From: Sphingobium bisphenolivorans
GTDB taxonomy: Bacteria; Pseudomonadota; Alphaproteobacteria; Sphingomonadales; Sphingomonadaceae
Direction: 5' to 3'
DNA: 64,000 nucleotides
Assembly (NCBI RefSeq): GCF_000412635.1
Contig: NZ_ASTG01000005.1
Coordinates: forward strand, 124,001 to 188,000
Shown here: positions 63,646 through 64,000 of the stretch, one piece after another
Numbering within the stretch: position 1 is the first letter of the stretch
Layout of the letters: every line of letters begins with the position of its first letter
The notes under the pieces: model-generated
Seen by the model: only the letters and a program-made list of their open reading frames with translations
Told to the model about the DNA's origin: nothing
The model's database searches: none
Made by a program: the position numbers and the translations under genes

Positions 63646-64000
63646 GTGCGCCGGTCTTTCTCGCGCCTGCTGGTTACATTGATGCTGGGTACAGCGCCCG
63701 GCTCGCTTCTCGCGCAGACGGAGGAGGCCAAGGGCCCTCCCGTCCAGATGGACGAGGCCGACGAGATCATCGTCACCGGCCAGCCGCAGCGCGGCGCGGT
63801 CGTCGGCAATATCAAGCCCGAACAGCAATTGTCCGCCGCCGACGTCCGGGCGCTCGGCGTCACCTCCATCTCGGAGATGATCAGCGAATTGTCGCCCCAG
63901 ACCAATGGATCGCCCGTGGTCCTGCTGAATGGCAAACGAATCTCCAGCTTTTCCGAAATTCAGGACATCCCGTCCGAAGCCGTCGCGCGGGTCGACATTC
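63646..64000 (+). CDS. TonB-dependent receptor, N-terminal part (3' truncated by window edge)
   Basis: The first 118 residues of an outer-membrane protein, from GTG 63646 (AAGGGG upstream). A signal peptide (cleavage near LLAQ) is followed by DEIIVTGQPQRGAV, the usual start of the TonB plug domain in sphingomonads, and ISEMISELSPQTNG, VVLLNGKRISSFSEIQDIPSEAVARVDI. The barrel and the transported compound lie outside the window. Confidence 0.82.
   Translation, partial: MRRSFSRLLVTLMLGTAPGSLLAQTEEAKGPPVQMDEADEIIVTGQPQRGAVVGNIKPEQQLSAADVRALGVTSISEMISELSPQTNGSPVVLLNGKRISSFSEIQDIPSEAVARVDI

Overview
The window is GC-rich chromosomal DNA of an alphaproteobacterium, most likely a sphingomonad (Sphingobium/Sphingomonas-like; inferred from gene content, not from a marker search). 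Supporting signs are the class I lysyl-tRNA synthetase, the DinG-like helicase with a long N-terminal extension, DUF3617 lipoproteins, several Arg/Tyr/Trp-rich exported proteins, and the short extragenic palindromes typical of these genomes. About 67 protein genes and one tRNA-Glu(TTC) can be supported. There is no CRISPR array, transposase, integrase or prophage module.

Layout. 1-14 kb: the end of an RcnB-like gene; lysK (-); a PilZ protein, DinG helicase, SixA phosphatase and GNAT (+); the rpmF-plsX-fabH-ihfA-merR operon (-); a MAPEG protein (+); and a minus-strand run RidA, ArsC/Spx-like, GDPD, Rrf2, MBL hydrolase. 14-20 kb: a secreted nuclease, a glycine-zipper protein and the ribonucleotide reductase locus in the order nrdA, DUF559 cassette, nrdB, DUF6680 (-). 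20-25 kb: a GST, a coiled-coil protein, class I fumarase, and an AT-richer AlbA_2-like gene followed by a G-poor, C-rich tract. 25-35 kb: a transporter, an NAPE-PLD-like hydrolase, two DUF3617 lipoproteins (one coupled to an HNH gene), uvrB, a GGDEF-EAL-PilZ protein and dnaN. 35-45 kb: an exported protein, rlmN, two paralogous outer-membrane barrels, a cytochrome b/molybdoenzyme pair followed by cfa, a DUF350 protein, a trypsin-like protease and DUF3297. 45-53 kb: tandem CHAP proteins, recF, a lipoprotein, a peroxiredoxin, a dienelactone hydrolase, a GGCT-like protein, a candidate 27-residue membrane peptide, DUF72, a cyclophilin, tRNA-Glu and recJ. 53-64 kb: tamA-tamB, nadD-rsfS-rlmH-envC-like, pip and the start of a TonB-dependent receptor.

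Most genes are housekeeping: translation (lysK, rpmF, rlmN, rlmH, rsfS), DNA repair and replication (uvrB, recF, recJ, dnaN, DinG), lipid synthesis and modification (plsX, fabH, cfa), and envelope biogenesis (tamAB, envC-like). The most unusual spot is the RNR locus. A PD-(D/E)XK-like DUF559 gene, with palindromes at both ends, lies between nrdA and nrdB. An AT-richer DUF6680 gene starts three bases after nrdB and uses the last nrdB codons as its ribosome-binding site. Other accessory candidates are the AlbA_2-like gene and the micro-ORF with two hairpins. None of these can be called a new system from sequence alone.
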